Below, in pieces: positions 34,801-42,793 of a stretch of DNA of 64,000 nt (position 1 is the stretch's first letter; every line of letters begins with the position of its first letter). Origin of the DNA: Aplidium turbinatum (taxonomy: Eukaryota; Chordata; Ascidiacea; Aplousobranchia; Polyclinidae). The stretch lies in assembly GCA_918807975.1 (NCBI GenBank), contig OU964926.1, positions 23,877,996-23,941,995 of the forward strand, read 5' to 3'. The position numbers and the translations under genes were made by a program. Under the pieces are notes generated by a model, which was not told the DNA's origin, made no database searches, and was given only the letters and a program-made list of their open reading frames with translations.

Positions 34801-34867
34801 ATTATTTCTGGAACACCAGAGAGAATATAATCGTCGAGCTATCCAGAAGCTTCTTGCTATAATATGA
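7730..34867 (+). CDS. Secreted tandem 2-oxoglutarate/Fe(II) dioxygenase-fold protein, 8 exons, 630 aa
   Basis: Exons 7730-7891, 15615-15880, 26451-26820, 31235-31436, 32230-32379, 32936-33188, 33954-34080 and 34505-34867 join with GT/AG borders and consistent phases into 630 codons. Residues 1-23 form a hydrophobic signal peptide. Domain 1 (about 55-250) starts VYVFDG and keeps His164-x-Asp166. The distal His position holds Tyr224 and the 2OG-Arg position holds Gln237, so it is probably inactive. Domain 2 (about 267-445) starts VAVFDG and has His357-x-Asp359, His420 in FPHSAHPP and Arg433 in GGPRYTFAVKL, a complete facial triad plus 2OG anchor. Residues about 500-630 are acidic and helical, with no domain recognised. 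The family oxidises protein side chains (often proline) or small molecules using 2OG, O2 and Fe(II). The substrate is unknown, and the signal peptide suggests the secretory pathway. A catalytic/degenerate pair recalls OGFOD1/Tpa1, but in reversed order, and I do not assign that name. Confidence 0.85.
8409..8666 (-). pseudogene. N-terminal fragment of a transposase-like ORF
   Basis: An 85-codon frame begins MPPKKRSKLQPSIESFF, the usual Lys-rich start plus SIxSFF of hAT/ZMYM-type transposases. No downstream catalytic region is readable before the nested element ends. Probable degenerate transposase of the enclosing element. Confidence 0.45.
8744..9833. mobile_element. hAT element, TIR CAGGCCTGGAAAAAAT, 1090 bp
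   Basis: CAGGCCTGGAAAAAAT pairs with ATTTTTTCCAGTCCTG. The flanks are GATGTAAC at 8736-8743 and 9834-9841, an exact 8-bp duplication. A second inner pair, GGGAATCCGGGAA and TTCCCGGGAA, is also present. No transposase recognised. Confidence 0.92.
10719..14057. mobile_element. Large foldback element, CGGCGAGTCCGATTC ends, 3.3 kb
   Basis: Both ends carry arrays of CGGCGAGTCCGATTCGG-like words in opposite orientation (10735-10830 and 13940-14045). The arms continue inward as long imperfect inverted repeats containing ATCGTTTTAACGTCGCTAAA and GGGTACCGTAGCCTA. A second palindrome is nested at 11281-12110. It is flanked by CCCAAGTG (10711-10718, shared with the neighbouring element, and 14058-14065). 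It contains the insertion 12267-13653. A 177-bp relative is at 27150-27326. The superfamily is uncertain; the 8-bp duplication suits hAT. Confidence 0.8.
12267..13653. mobile_element. hAT-like element, CATAGGCGCCGACTT family, 1387 bp
   Basis: CATAGGCGCCGACTT at the left and AAGTCGGCGCGTATG at the right, flanked by TTTCTTTC at 12259-12266 and 13654-13661. It is inserted in one arm of the foldback element. No coding region recognised. Confidence 0.9.
14137..14850 (+). pseudogene. hAT transposase 3' remnant (SCAND3/ZBED/Buster type)
   Basis: The first frame gives VTTEVRWLSQGKVLSRVFEL (14140 on), the conserved block after the catalytic region of these transposases. After a stop and frame changes, 14519-14760 reads a dimerisation-type tail including PTTYFCEEGFSSLAEIKSNK. 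The N-terminal BED finger and the catalytic block are absent, so it is an internally deleted, dead copy belonging to the 7925-15066 element. Confidence 0.75.
15615..15880 (+). CDS. Exon 2: first half of degenerate dioxygenase domain 1
   Basis: The acceptor TTCATATTTAG precedes VYVFDGAISYSML in phase 0. The exon ends in a Ser-rich linker and ...LNTSR with the last codon split (phase 2) before GTAATT. Confidence 0.85.
15970..17795. mobile_element. hAT element with GCGATAACGATAAACGATAA ends, 1826 bp
   Basis: Starts CAGTGTTGGGCGCGATAAC and ends GATAATGCCCATCACTG, with GATAACGATAAACG repeats inside both ends. ACTGTGGG flanks it at 15962-15969 and 17796-17803. Its target straddled the left edge of the older 10-kb element. 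No transposase recognised. Confidence 0.92.
16914..17152. repeat. Direct duplication of about 100 bp containing a tRNA-like segment
   Basis: CCTTTCGATTGCCGTTCCAG, CTCACCACTCG and the following TTATACTGTATTTAGCATAA recur at 16914-17011 and 17044-17152. On the minus strand the segment 17024-17091 reads TAGACGAGTGG (A-box-like), GAGAGCGCTGG and GGTTCGACACC (B-box-like). It is a tRNA-derived relic or SINE head rather than a working tRNA. Confidence 0.5.
17940..18077. repeat. GGTTAGGGTTAG / GCGGAAACTGCGATCAGCG minisatellite, left block
   Basis: Words GCGGAAACTGCGATCAGCG and GGTTAGGGTTAGATCATAG recur here and at 25715-26060. The TTAGGG doublets resemble telomere repeats but are interspersed with other words, so this is subterminal transposon sequence and not a telomere. 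Confidence 0.7.
18553..19751. mobile_element. hAT element, TAGGGATGGGCAAAATAGAA ends, 1199 bp
   Basis: TAGGGATGGGCAAAATAGAA pairs with TTCTATTTTGCCCATCCCTA. GCTATCAT flanks it at 18545-18552 and 19752-19759. A minus-strand open frame at 19041-19502 shows no recognised domain. Confidence 0.93.
19873..20928. mobile_element. Foldback element with ~250-bp inverted arms
   Basis: CCAGGCCAAGACTACCCAGG opens it and the inverse closes it; the arms continue for about 250 bp (to about 20120 and from about 20680). TTTTA flanks both sides (19868-19872, 20929-20933). The arm word TGCATCGTTTTTACGTTGCT resembles the ATCGTTTTAACGTCGCTAAA words of the 10719-14057 element. The 540-bp centre is non-coding. Confidence 0.85.
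22626..22862 (-). CDS. Transposon-borne ORF of unknown function, fragment
   Basis: 78 codons on the minus strand, ...WISPENPELLVTDTYQIIHN... ending NEALNEKIKNTN. It reads like a compact globular segment, but I recognise no family. It lies inside the long-TIR element, probably together with 23328-23752 as parts of one cargo gene. Start and splicing are unknown. Confidence 0.35.
   Translation of the reverse strand: MNDDALLLIYFKKVGNSRHGEIWISPENPELLVTDTYQIIHNSLDVSYVRSARIKCCVSNETVQLLNEALNEKIKNTN
23328..23752 (-). pseudogene. Transposon-borne ORF pieces of unknown function
   Basis: Two abutting minus-strand frames. One contains QKGSLFGFGPAANEDTGSLL and ends WVKNVVSD (23561-23752). The other (23328-23561) is Lys-rich and helical, with KKKWEKSVQDSKEIRLQWKE. 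The composition is protein-like and the first segment resembles proteins that recur inside invertebrate transposons. I cannot name the family. The frames differ, so the gene is broken or spliced. Confidence 0.4.
23860..24810 (-). mobile_element. LINE 3' end: reverse-transcriptase C-terminal part with PHD-like finger
   Basis: The minus-strand frame 24784-24011 reads KVNLEKTKVMVSG, then a Cys/His finger (CGICGKRV, MQCKECGKWVHARCA, CFVCGKC). It continues with DFCYLGDRINGSGG, SCVRPAMLYGSETW, RRTERSMVRAMCGV and ANGVRWYGHVIRREEGSFLR, the standard 3' part of an L2/RTE-like non-LTR ORF2. A frameshift near 24040 moves the end into the frame 24075-23878 (GRPRRTWKQQVKDEFKKVG). A short ATG repeat (CATCATCATCATCAT on the plus strand, about 23866-23880) forms the 3' tail. 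The 5' end is truncated, so this is a dead copy. Confidence 0.85.
25723..26062. repeat. Same minisatellite, right block
   Basis: Three to four degenerate units of a GTTAGGGTAA...GCGGAAACTGCGATCAGCGA pattern. It continues the block at 17940-18077, from which it is separated only by the nested insertion. Confidence 0.7.
26451..26820 (+). CDS. Exon 3: HxD half of domain 1
   Basis: The acceptor TTTTGTTTAG is followed by the rest of the split Arg codon, then GFELSEIYSAIS. It contains LHSDSG (His164/Asp166) and RVVVWDSSIRYLPRSPS, where Tyr replaces the distal His. It ends DEVK before GTAAGA, phase 0. Confidence 0.88.
27150..27326. mobile_element. 177-bp MITE related to the 10719-14057 foldback element
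   Basis: CAGAATGGCCCGTTTCGG at the left and CAAATAGTAGCAGACCCG at the right, both followed by GTGAGTCCGATTCGG words in opposite orientation. TATAAAGG flanks it at 27142-27149 and 27327-27334. GGGTACCGTAGCCTAATTA inside is shared with the large element. Confidence 0.9.
27821..28133 (+). mobile_element. tRNA-derived SINE, copy 1 (full length)
   Basis: Begins GCCCCGATAGCTCAATTGGT (A box) with GGTTCGACCCT (B box) about 50 bases later. A ~230-bp body follows (CAGCGGCATCTAATGGATGG, CTTCACTCTGTCAATCTC) and a CAAT-repeat tail. Other copies are at 44589-44878 and 53106-53414. A 61-codon ORF across it is incidental. Confidence 0.9.
28155..31192. mobile_element. 3-kb DNA transposon in intron 3, TAGGGTGGAT ends
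   Basis: TAGGGTGGATCAAAAAAATC pairs with the right end TTTTTTTAATCCACCCTA. Inverted arms of about 250 bp include CAGCTTAGTGCATCTG and GACCCCGTTTGACCCCTAT. ATGCAAAG flanks it at 28147-28154 and 31193-31200. It carries a broken plus-strand transposase-like gene (about 29000-30013). Confidence 0.92.
29000..30013 (+). pseudogene. Broken transposase-like gene of the TAGGGTGGAT element
   Basis: Readable blocks include VDAPWNCLTMYKNILRYGAV, FKRQFWYLSAEMVLLA, RKPRFPSEINLESKLTDF and AEHGVKLSTDYLHSARNEEH, ending EANRKDTPNLRKRKN and a stop. The blocks lie in two frames with a frame change near 29630-29690. The pattern is one I associate with a transposon-encoded protein recurring in invertebrate genomes. 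The catalytic class cannot be assigned by eye. Confidence 0.55.
31235..31436 (+). CDS. Exon 4: first half of catalytic domain 2
   Basis: The acceptor GCTGTTTGCAG precedes VAVFDGLFAKDDLDTLRTF in phase 0, the same position and phase as the start of domain 1 in exon 2. It ends AAYVSG with the Gly codon split before GTGGGC. Confidence 0.87.
32230..32379 (+). CDS. Exon 5: HxD motif of domain 2
   Basis: The acceptor GTATGTTTCAG completes Gly334. The exon encodes IDTWYPYDVACNLIRS and RFHLDTSHSEEK (His357/Asp359), then LLYLSPNWTASNYG with a split Gly before GTGAAA. Confidence 0.87.
32936..33188 (+). CDS. Exon 6: distal His and 2OG Arg of domain 2
   Basis: The acceptor CATCTTCAG is followed by ETAFMEL, then YGRAVVFGGNFPHSAHPP (His420) and GGPRYTFAVKL (Arg433). 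It ends in a helical segment ...VTDIVK with a split codon before GTACGT. Confidence 0.87.
33540..33770 (-). mobile_element. LINE 3' remnant with zinc-finger tail, intron 6
   Basis: The minus-strand frame 33762-33562 reads KRQQRKERQLYNHNQLSKVV then CPKCNRTFKGRCGLISHLRT. This is the C2H2-like motif that closes ORF2 of many L2/CR1-like LINEs (CxxC...GLISHLRTH). Only about 230 bp remain; the rest is missing. Confidence 0.65.
33954..34080 (+). CDS. Exon 7: helical linker
   Basis: The acceptor TTACTTTGTAG completes Lys and is followed by EIKSDPQSFASKQKLSVVAG and a Lys-rich stretch ending DEPIE before GTATGT, phase 0. No domain recognised. Confidence 0.8.
34505..34867 (+). CDS. Exon 8: acidic C-terminus and stop
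   Basis: The acceptor TTTGTTCAG precedes VTSFDEDMRAVQNLLHF in phase 0. The exon is rich in Glu/Asp/Ser and ends IQKLLAII followed by TGA at 34865-34867. Confidence 0.85.
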   Translation, partial: VTSFDEDMRAVQNLLHFSGGEGDVSLDMDKQHLLVSMMKHHGMHEKFAKMESTDDEERDGPLRSSSEKESSWADLAETRLESWEELCDGDADCLQDYLELFLEHQREYNRRAIQKLLAII

Positions 34868-36236
34868 GCATGGATGAGTGTTTTAAAATAACTGTTTCAA
34901 TCACAGCAATTTTAAATTTGTAAACATAACAGCTTGTGCATTGTCGTTCAGTTTTCCTTGAAGTGGAGCTGCAGCCAATCGTGTAGCATCGAGTTTTAAA
35001 CCAAGAGAACCAGTGTTCGGTTCCCCATCCAGTCATGTTTAAATGATCTTCGCTGAAATATTTTACTGAATGCTTTTCCTGCCTCGTCAGAAGCTGATCA
35101 TGTTCCAATCATGTTTATGATGAGATCTATTGAAAGCGCAGTTTGCTTATGTTAAGTTATTGTGAAAGTTTTTCTATTGTGCGTGTGATTGATGCAAATT
35201 GTTTTCTTTCATCTTTTACATATTTTGGTCACTGTCATGAATTACTACTTATATGCAGATGTCAGATATGAGATTAAAGTGATATGTAAGCGGTGTGTGT
35301 TGTCTGTAAGACTTTGCTTCATGCGTTTGTATGTATCTTTTCTTACGTTGTTCAACGTTTGTTCAACACTTTTATCAATTCCTTGCATATTAGTCGGAAC
35401 ATAGTTTACTGCAATCACTTGTTGAACTATTGCATAATTGCCACTGTAAAACTCAATACAGTAAAATTCATTTAATTCGTCAGTTTGCCTCATTTGTCAT
35501 ATTTTTATTGGTCCCGGCAGAAGCCGTTATAATTTTGACATGTTTGCATAATTCGTCAGTTCACCTAAATCGTCACTTTTGTTTTAATTTTTGTGAGGTG
35601 ACGAATTAGGCGATTTCTACTGTATGAGGTTCCTTTCCGCCATATGGTTCGCATGCATGTCTTAAGAGATTCTAAACCAAACATGCAATCATGTTATTTT
35701 TTATGTTTAAGTACTTGCTTTATTGGTGGTGAGCCAAAACAGGCTAACAGGTGTTTTTTGAGTAAAGTTAAACTCTTCTAAACTTATACCGTAGCTGACA
35801 AGAAATGGAAAACTTTTTCGTGAACAGCAATTGTGTTTCAATAAACATTGTGGAAGAAGTAAGTTCAATGTTGAGAAGGAGAGATTTTCTTGGCCTCAGC
35901 ACTACCTGACTACTCACTATAGAACAGCGACCATTGTGTTTCGCTATCCAGTATCCATACCGGTGTAGCCTCTACACTAGCCATCAAGACTTTTCCCAAA
36001 AACATGTTTTTCTCGGCAGTCGAGTGTAGCAAGAACTTATCGATAGACACGTGTTTCGCCCATGAGGATGGGCTCATCAGTACCGCACCACTAGTTCTTG
36101 CCACATAGTTCTTAACCGCTGCTTTTGCCAGTCAATTGAATACAGATTAAAGGTACGGTTTATCATCCAACAACTACGTTCTGTGTGAGTATTGCCAGGA
36201 AAGCAGCTATGATTTAGTTGTGATTGCGCTTGTCAG
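34868..36236. other. 3' flank of the dioxygenase gene
   Basis: Probable 3' UTR up to about 35860, then unique AT-rich sequence. GTCAGTTTGCCTCATTTGTC, TCGTCAGTTCACCTAAATCG and GGTGACGAATTAGGCG at 35478-35620 look like a small degraded repeat. No other gene seen. Confidence 0.45.
35840..35845 (+). promoter_or_regulatory. Candidate polyadenylation signal
   Basis: AATAAA in TTTCAATAAACATTG, about 970 bases after the stop of the dioxygenase gene, is the clearest candidate signal in the 3' flank. A 3' UTR of this length is plausible but unproven. Confidence 0.35.
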
Positions 36237-36462
36237 CAGTGACGTAACTATGGGAGGACAAAGCCAAGTGCTTGGGGGGGGGCAAACATTTTTGTTTAAA
36301 ATACCAAGTTTGTTTAAAAATGTTGCTGATGAATACAGTAAAACATTTACACAACGTCCTTGTACATGACAATACAATGTCATTAAAACGTTATACTGTA
36401 TAGTATTAAAATCATATTTTTGGAGAAAGATTGCTTTAAGCCAATCCGTGACTACGTCCCTG
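36237..36462. mobile_element. Small hAT-like MITE, CAGTGACGTAAC ends
   Basis: CAGTGACGTAACTATGGG pairs loosely with CCGTGACTACGTCCCTG. The flanks CTTGTCAG and CTTGGCAT agree at 6 of 8 positions. 226 bp, non-coding and probably old. Confidence 0.5.
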
Positions 36463-36591
36463 CTTGGCATGTTTTGAAACGGATACTTTCGGCGAAAAAT
36501 TGATTTAGGTTACTTGTCGTTTCACGAAATCAACTTTCATCTCATCTTAGATTCTATTTTGGCTACTCAAGTATTATGTAACGTCACTTTA

Positions 36592-38078
36592 GGGACCGTT
36601 CAAATATTACGTAACGTTATCGAGGGGGAGGGGGTTTATGAAAAGCGTTACGTTAGCGTCACATCGGGGGGAGGGGGTTCAAGCAAAACGTTACGTAACG
36701 CTTACGAGTACGGTAGTTTATTTGTGCTGGCTGGTATCGTCGTTTGGATACTAAATTAAGCTGAAATCATATCCTTCAGCACCAACAAAATCTCTATCAA
36801 GTATCAACTACGATACTGGAATTCCCCAGAGATGTACGTATACGCCGCAGACTTGCGGCGTAGACTTTTTGTTTGCGTTAACGCTTGCGGCCACATTTTT
36901 TTGGATAGTTTGCGCTTGAGGCTACGCCGTAAAGTATGCGCGGTTTTTTAGCGCATAGCGTCAACGCATACTTTTTAAAGTCTTTTTTTCGCTACAACAC
37001 TCCAATACCTTCCAGCGGTGCAGTTGAAAGAATGTTTTCAATGGGCAAAGACATATTGGAATCAAAACACAGCAAAATGTCAGATGAACACTTTCAGATG
37101 CTTGTGTTTCTTCGTGGAAATTCAAAATAAAACTTGTTTGTTTCGAGTGGTTTATACCGTGTGAATATTTGGCACCTAGCAAACAAAATTAGTTTACGCT
37201 AGTGTATGCGCTGATGCTGACGCAGCCAACTTTTTTTTACAAGTTGCGTTGACGCATACGGCGTATGGTTTTTCGAACGTTTGCGTTAACGCTGACGGCG
37301 TCAATATTTTTTGTATGCGCGTACATCACTGGAATTCCCGTAATTCCATACAGGTTCTAAGTGCTTAAAACCTCGCATTGCGAAATTGCAAGGCAGCATT
37401 CTTACATCACAAAGCTTGCTTTGATGTGAGTGAACAACAATACAACATCACGCAGACCGTTCAGAAGAACGGGCTGACATTGCACAACATGTCTGCAATA
37501 GAACAACGACCATAAGTTCATTAAGAACCAAACGACTTTGACACAAACCTCTCAACAGGTAGAAGACATTCATACGTGCGAGTCTGAAGAAGACAATTAT
37601 GCATCAAGTTTGAACCACACAAGCGAGAGTACTGCTCCAATATACGCTATAGAAACATTTTTAAAGCATTGATGACCCCATTCGAAGATGCTTAGCTTTC
37701 CTTGCGGTTTCTTTTGCGCTTTTGTGATGTTTCTTTCAATACATAACCAAACAATGAAAGGTTTGGATCAAAACATTTTGGACGCTGGGCTACTAAACGT
37801 TTTCAGTAGGTACATAACGTTTTAATTTCAAAAAAAAATATAGCTAAAATTTCATGTCTCAAACGTAAGCTTTAGGTGCATACAAACCAAGATATTTTAT
37901 CAGCACGTGTTTCCACGTCATAATTTTAATATAGCCTAAACTGGCAAAACGGGCTTTGTAATGGAAAAGCGTCACGTGGGGAAGGGGGGGTTGACAAAAA
38001 CGTTACGTTGGCGTCACATGGGGGAGGGGGGAGTCAAAAATTCGGAAAAACAGCGTTACGTAATATTTGAACGCTCCC
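36592..38078. mobile_element. TIR element GGGACCGTTCAAATATTACG, 1.5 kb, TTA target
   Basis: GGGACCGTTCAAATATTACG pairs with CGTAATATTTGAACGCTCCC. Inner repeats of GTTACGTTAGCGTCACAT and GGGGGAGGGGG are inverted at both ends. TTA flanks it (36589-36591, 38079-38081), consistent with a Harbinger/ISL2EU-type 3-bp duplication. It is interrupted by the hAT at 36827-37331. No transposase recognised. Confidence 0.75.
36827..37331 (+). mobile_element. 505-bp deleted hAT retaining the transposase C-terminus
   Basis: CAGAGATGTACGTATACGCC and the right end GCGCGTACATCACTG are inverted; GAATTCCC flanks at 36819-36826 and 37332-37339. Codons ending at 37130 (36936-37130) encode NTPIPSSGAVERMFSMGKDI and SDEHFQMLVFLRGN, the classic hAT C-terminal dimerisation motif, followed by a stop. 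Everything upstream in the transposase is deleted. Confidence 0.92.
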
Positions 38079-38081
38079 TTA

Positions 38082-39973
38082 GTGCTTTGATTTAATAACC
38101 CCTCATGGCGCCAAGTGTGATGAACGTCGAAGGTATATTTCGGAATAAGACGGATTTGAACCAGCAAGGCTGACCTCGTCACCGAGGTGGTGTGGTTCAC
38201 TCCACCAAGTAAATTTTGTTTCCTCCTTATTATGCTCTGCACTGCGGCTGCAAAACGGATGTCACTCGTACGATTGCAGCAGGTCTAGGAAAAGGTGGCA
38301 GAAAGACTATTCTATGTTTTAGTGAGTTTCAACTCTCCCATTGGTTCATTTTACAGTTCAAAGTGGTAGGCCAGTCGTCGACTTTACAGTCCTTAAAACA
38401 CAAATAAGCAAATTCATGGTTTTCAGCCACGAAAATTGTTCTATTTACTAATATAGGCGACCAGTTTCTGTTATCAAAGGGTTTTAATTTTTCGCTACGG
38501 TACTGAATTTTGCTTTTTGAATTTAATTAAAGGCAATATTTGAGTTTAGATCGTTTTCTTGAGCTTTAGAGCATGCCGGGTTTTTGAGACGGAAGTGTTT
38601 TAAAAGTCATGAGTCGGTTTCACAGTGGAATTGGTTGCCAAACAGTGCGTGCTACGAAACTGGATTCTATCAACATGCGTCGTTCACACAAACTAAAGCA
38701 AGTTATTTGATTGCTGATTGGTAGTAGGCTAACATAAATACAAAAACAGCTTGCGTAGAACATGCAGGCAGAATCATAACTGGCAGTCATGGCTTGAAAA
38801 TCCTAAAACTAACGCATCTGTGGTAATAACTGGCACGTCAGCATTTTCAGTTTCGATCAAAAATTCAAATTCGGTTAACTCCACTGAATGAGTTATCGGT
38901 TTTGGGCTTTCCCTTTGCGCAAAAAAGCGATGGGTAGTTTATCATTTCAAAACTTTGAAAATTACTGGACTTAGAATCGAACTATGGTTCTCTATTCTGC
39001 AAACACCAGAGTAAACACAAACTGGTCAGCTACCAAGCGGGAGTCTCAAAATGCCATGACTCACAACTTGTGATGTGTTACGCTTAGCCACGCCGTTTGA
39101 AACTGGTATCGACCGTTTATACTTAGTATCAAAGTTGGATCAATAGGCTACACAGTTTTCAGTTTAATTGCGTAACATATTGTTATGAAATTTTCAAATT
39201 ACAATTACTTCCAAATTTAATTATTTAGATGTTTCGATTACAAAAATTAACTCTTTTAATTGTTATGTTCATCGATGATTTCTTTCATTTTGATTTTATC
39301 AAAGACAAGTCGAATTGCATTTGATAAAGATTAGGTTGCGATGTAAAAGTCCCTTTTGAACCCCAACTAGAGGGTAAATAAAGAAGTAATATCATGGGTG
39401 CAACTTACCAAATATAGGCCAGCTTAATTCTAATCTGGACCAAATTTGTTAACCTTAGGCTACAGAAAAACAGCAAAAAGTTGCAATTTTAATTACAAAT
39501 GAAAATGTGTAATTGATTCAACTCTGCTTAGTCTATTATTTAGTACATTACCCTGTATATGATTTATGTCTCTGGAGCGTTTTTGTTTGAGTTTTTTCGC
39601 TTCTGCCTTTTTCTATAAACTATAGACTTCTGCTACGTTATTGAAAATAATATTTTAACTGTGAAGATCAGTAATTAACCTGAAATGAAACAGGTCAACG
39701 CAAATATCACCGAAACAATGTAGTTTGGCTTTGGGGCATAGCGGCGGAGAGGCCTGGGGGAGCAACCACCCCTCCAAAAGTGTTGATTTTGACATGATTA
39801 TGATTTACCTACAATGTTTCAATGTTTTTAATGATATTGTAACATAAGTTGAATTAATTGACGTTTATTTTGTTGCGATCATAAATACACATATTCATTG
39901 CAAAGTCAAATAATACAAACGATCACGTGGAATGTGTGGATACTGCAACGGGGGCTGCGAAGTGACCTGGAAG
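38082..39973. other. Intergenic, no gene recognised
   Basis: AT-rich unique sequence. Two short tRNA-like fragments on the minus strand (near 38135-38195 and 38970-39055, with GGTTCAAATCC- and GTTCGATTCTA-like B boxes) lack convincing A boxes and cloverleaf stems. Confidence 0.4.
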
Positions 39974-40211
39974 CAGGGCCGGATTAAGGCGGGGGCTGAC
40001 AGGGCTGCAGCCCCAGGCCCACCAAAAAATAAGCCCACCGATAACAACTTACTAAGAGCTACTGGCATGCTTATTATCAGGATCGGAAGAATAAAGGACG
40101 AAAATCATAGAACGAATGCTAACTGTGTGAACCATAGTGGTTCTTAACCAGGGGGCGTCAGCTAATTTCCAAAGGGGCACGAGATCTAGCGTTATTTTAT
40201 ATGAGTTAAAG

Positions 40212-40668
40212 CAGTGGTTTTCAACCAGGGTTCCGCGGAACCCTAAGGTTCCGCCAGTAAGTCTAGGGGTTCCGCAAGTTTACATTCAAATCCGAGAGTC
40301 TATTTTATTATTATATGCATATTGTTTAAATATAATCAAATATTGATTAGGTTTGCCACTATTAATAAATTTGCTACACTTTAACACGTTCGCTGCGATT
40401 CCGAATTTTCGTTGTCTTCTTGTGGTGCGATTAGCCTACCTTTAATTTTCTGCTTTTCCACCAAGTTTCGTCAACATGTTTTCTTTGCTTCAAGAAGTTC
40501 TTTCAGACAGCTTAATCGTTTGTACACCGGTGGGTGTACAAACGACTAAACTGTTATTAATCAAATGATGTTTTTTGCATAAGGCAATTAAATTATTGAA
40601 CAGGGGTTCCTCGAGCTTTTAGAATGTTTCATTGGGCTCCGTTCCATCAAAAAGGTTGAAAACCACTG
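40212..40668. mobile_element. hAT MITE, CAGTGGTTTTCAACCAGGGT ends, 457 bp
   Basis: CAGTGGTTTTCAACCAGGGT pairs with AAAAGGTTGAAAACCACTG. AGTTAAAG (40204-40211) and GGTTAAAG (40669-40676) form a 7/8 target duplication. GGTTCCGCGGAACCCTAAGG is the usual inner hairpin of such MITEs. Confidence 0.88.
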
Positions 40669-41274
40669 GGTTAAAGTTATGGTCGTGCATGATGGATCGG
40701 TTTCATAAAACTAGTCGGGCGCTGCAGGGTAGCAAAATTACTTTGAATAAGGCAACAAACTTGCTTCAAGGTCTACATGACTTTGTTCAAACAATAAGAT
40801 CCTAATTTCAAGAATTCGAAGAAAAGGGTAGAGTATTAAGTGGCTGTCATTATTATATTGAAGAAATTTCAAGAAAGAAAAGAAAAGTATGCTTGGATAT
40901 CGAAGATAGATCTGAAGACACATTACTTGATCCATCGAGCAGATTCAAAGTAGACTCATATTTTCCAATCATTGACCAAATTATTTTGTGTAGGCTATGC
41001 AATCCAGAATTTTAGCATACGATCGTCTTCAAATAAGATTTTCGTTTCTGGCGGAATTAAACACCATGTCCAACTGTAAAATTGAAGAGAGTGCTAAAAC
41101 ATTGCTTCACTATTATCCAGATGATCTAGAATAATCACTGCCTGAAGAGATGATTCATTTTTCTGCACTGCTAAAACAACGCCATTTTAACAGCGAATGC
41201 AGCAAAGAAACTTAAATGGGTTAATTCACCAATGAAAATGAGTTTATGCATGCATTTTCTAACATATCTGTTGT

Positions 41275-42565
41275 CAGAGATGGGCAAGATCACCAGTATT
41301 GGTGATCTTGAAGATCAAGATCAAAATCACCAAGAATAGGTGATCTTAAAGATCAAGATCACCAAACTATGTGATCTTGAAGATCAAGATCAAGATCGTG
41401 ATCTTGAAGATCAAGATCACTTTCAAGATCACTTTTTGTGTACTTGAAAAAAAATGAAGTTTTTGATCAATGATGTTGCAAAAAATAATTACTATAGCCT
41501 AAGGAACCTGGGTAAAGGTATATAGTTGGTATTGCTAACTTTTACTTTTAACTACTCGATCACTGGCCTAAGAATTGTAATAAGTTAGTGACTGTTGCTA
41601 TTAGCCTATCAATTGCTGACGTAGTTTGCGTAGAACCGCAACGTCACACCCAAGGCCGAGGTTAATTACAGTAGTACTGAAAAAGTCGCAAAATTTGCAA
41701 TTAGTTTTATACTTTTTATTTATAATAAATAAAAATAAACTTTGAACTGCATTATTTTTTACCAAATTTTTGTCTGGTTCATGTGGAAGTTTTAATTCGT
41801 GTTACTAAGTAGTTTTAAGTTTCACTGCATTATGTCAATGTTTATTACACTATTTACCCATCTGGCAAACTTGATACTGTTGTCTGCTTTCAAAAACGTT
41901 CAGAGGTTTGCGGTCAGACAAACCACTCCATACTCAGACCTTAAACAAGTCTTGGTCTGGTTGATTTGCTGCAATAAACCACTTTACATGACCAAAGTCG
42001 GCTAGAGTCCAGATTTTTTAACACCGCTATTCTAGACTTTTGAAACATCTAAAATTGAGTCAAAGAAAGCAAACATTTCTTTAAAATTCACACATAGAAC
42101 TTGTGAACAAAGTTAATTTTTTATTTTATTATATTTTGTTTTGTTTTTTTATCATTTTTTATTATACGTCAACATAAAGTACACGGAAGTTGACTTCTTT
42201 ATTATGACCAACACAGAAAACTTTTCAATTTTGAAATGGCAACGCTGACCAGATTAGATGGTGACTTTAAATCGTCTTTTGTTGGACACATATTATAATA
42301 ACAGTGGCTTAATGTTAGTAGTTGCCACTAACTACTTTGTACAGTACGAGTTCTAAAAAAATGCCTCTATCTAGTAAGTAAACTTCAATTTTAAAGTGAT
42401 CTTGATCTTATTGTTTTTCAAGATCAAAATCACACAAAAAAAAGTGATCTTAGATCAAGATCAAGATCACCAAAAAAAAGTGATCTTCAAGATCAAGATC
42501 AAGATCACGATCTTGATCTTCAAGATCACTTGTGATCTTCATGATCAAGATCACGCCCATCTCTG
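41275..42565. mobile_element. hAT element with AGATCAAGATCA palindromic ends, 1291 bp
   Basis: CAGAGATGGGCAAGATCACC and GATCACGCCCATCTCTG bound it, followed by ~150-bp arrays of AAGATCAAGATCAC words on both sides. TCTGTTGT flanks at 41267-41274 and 42566-42573. The interior is non-coding. Confidence 0.93.
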
Positions 42566-42793
42566 TCTGTTGTACTAAGAATGTATCTTTGTTTGATGAT
42601 TTCTAATTGTTCATACGAGCGATCATTTTCAGTGCTTAAAAGAGTAAAGAATCAACTGCGTTCATCCATGAGCCAGAAAAGGTTGCATTCCTTAGCTCTA
42701 CTCTGCATCGAAAACAAAATTTTGGAAAAAATAGACAGCGATGATGTTATTAACAGCTTTGCTTTGTCTAAATCCAGAAAACATGTCATTTGA
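42566..42793 (+). pseudogene. hAT transposase C-terminal dimerisation segment
   Basis: NCSYERSFSVLKRVKNQLRS followed by MSQKRLHSLALLCIENKILE and a stop at 42791-42793. This is the C-terminus of ZMYM1-like hAT transposases. It is separated from the rest of the gene by the nested 41275-42565 element, and stops interrupt the upstream part. Confidence 0.8.

Noticed and set aside
38970-39055. Possible tRNA on the minus strand
   Set aside because: A B-box-like GTTCGATTCTA is present, but the A box and acceptor/anticodon stems cannot be paired convincingly.
40132-40211. Further hAT end (TAGTGGTTCTTAACCAGGGG) within the ZMYM-like element
   Set aside because: The left-end resemblance is good, but I found no partner end; it may be a decayed fragment.
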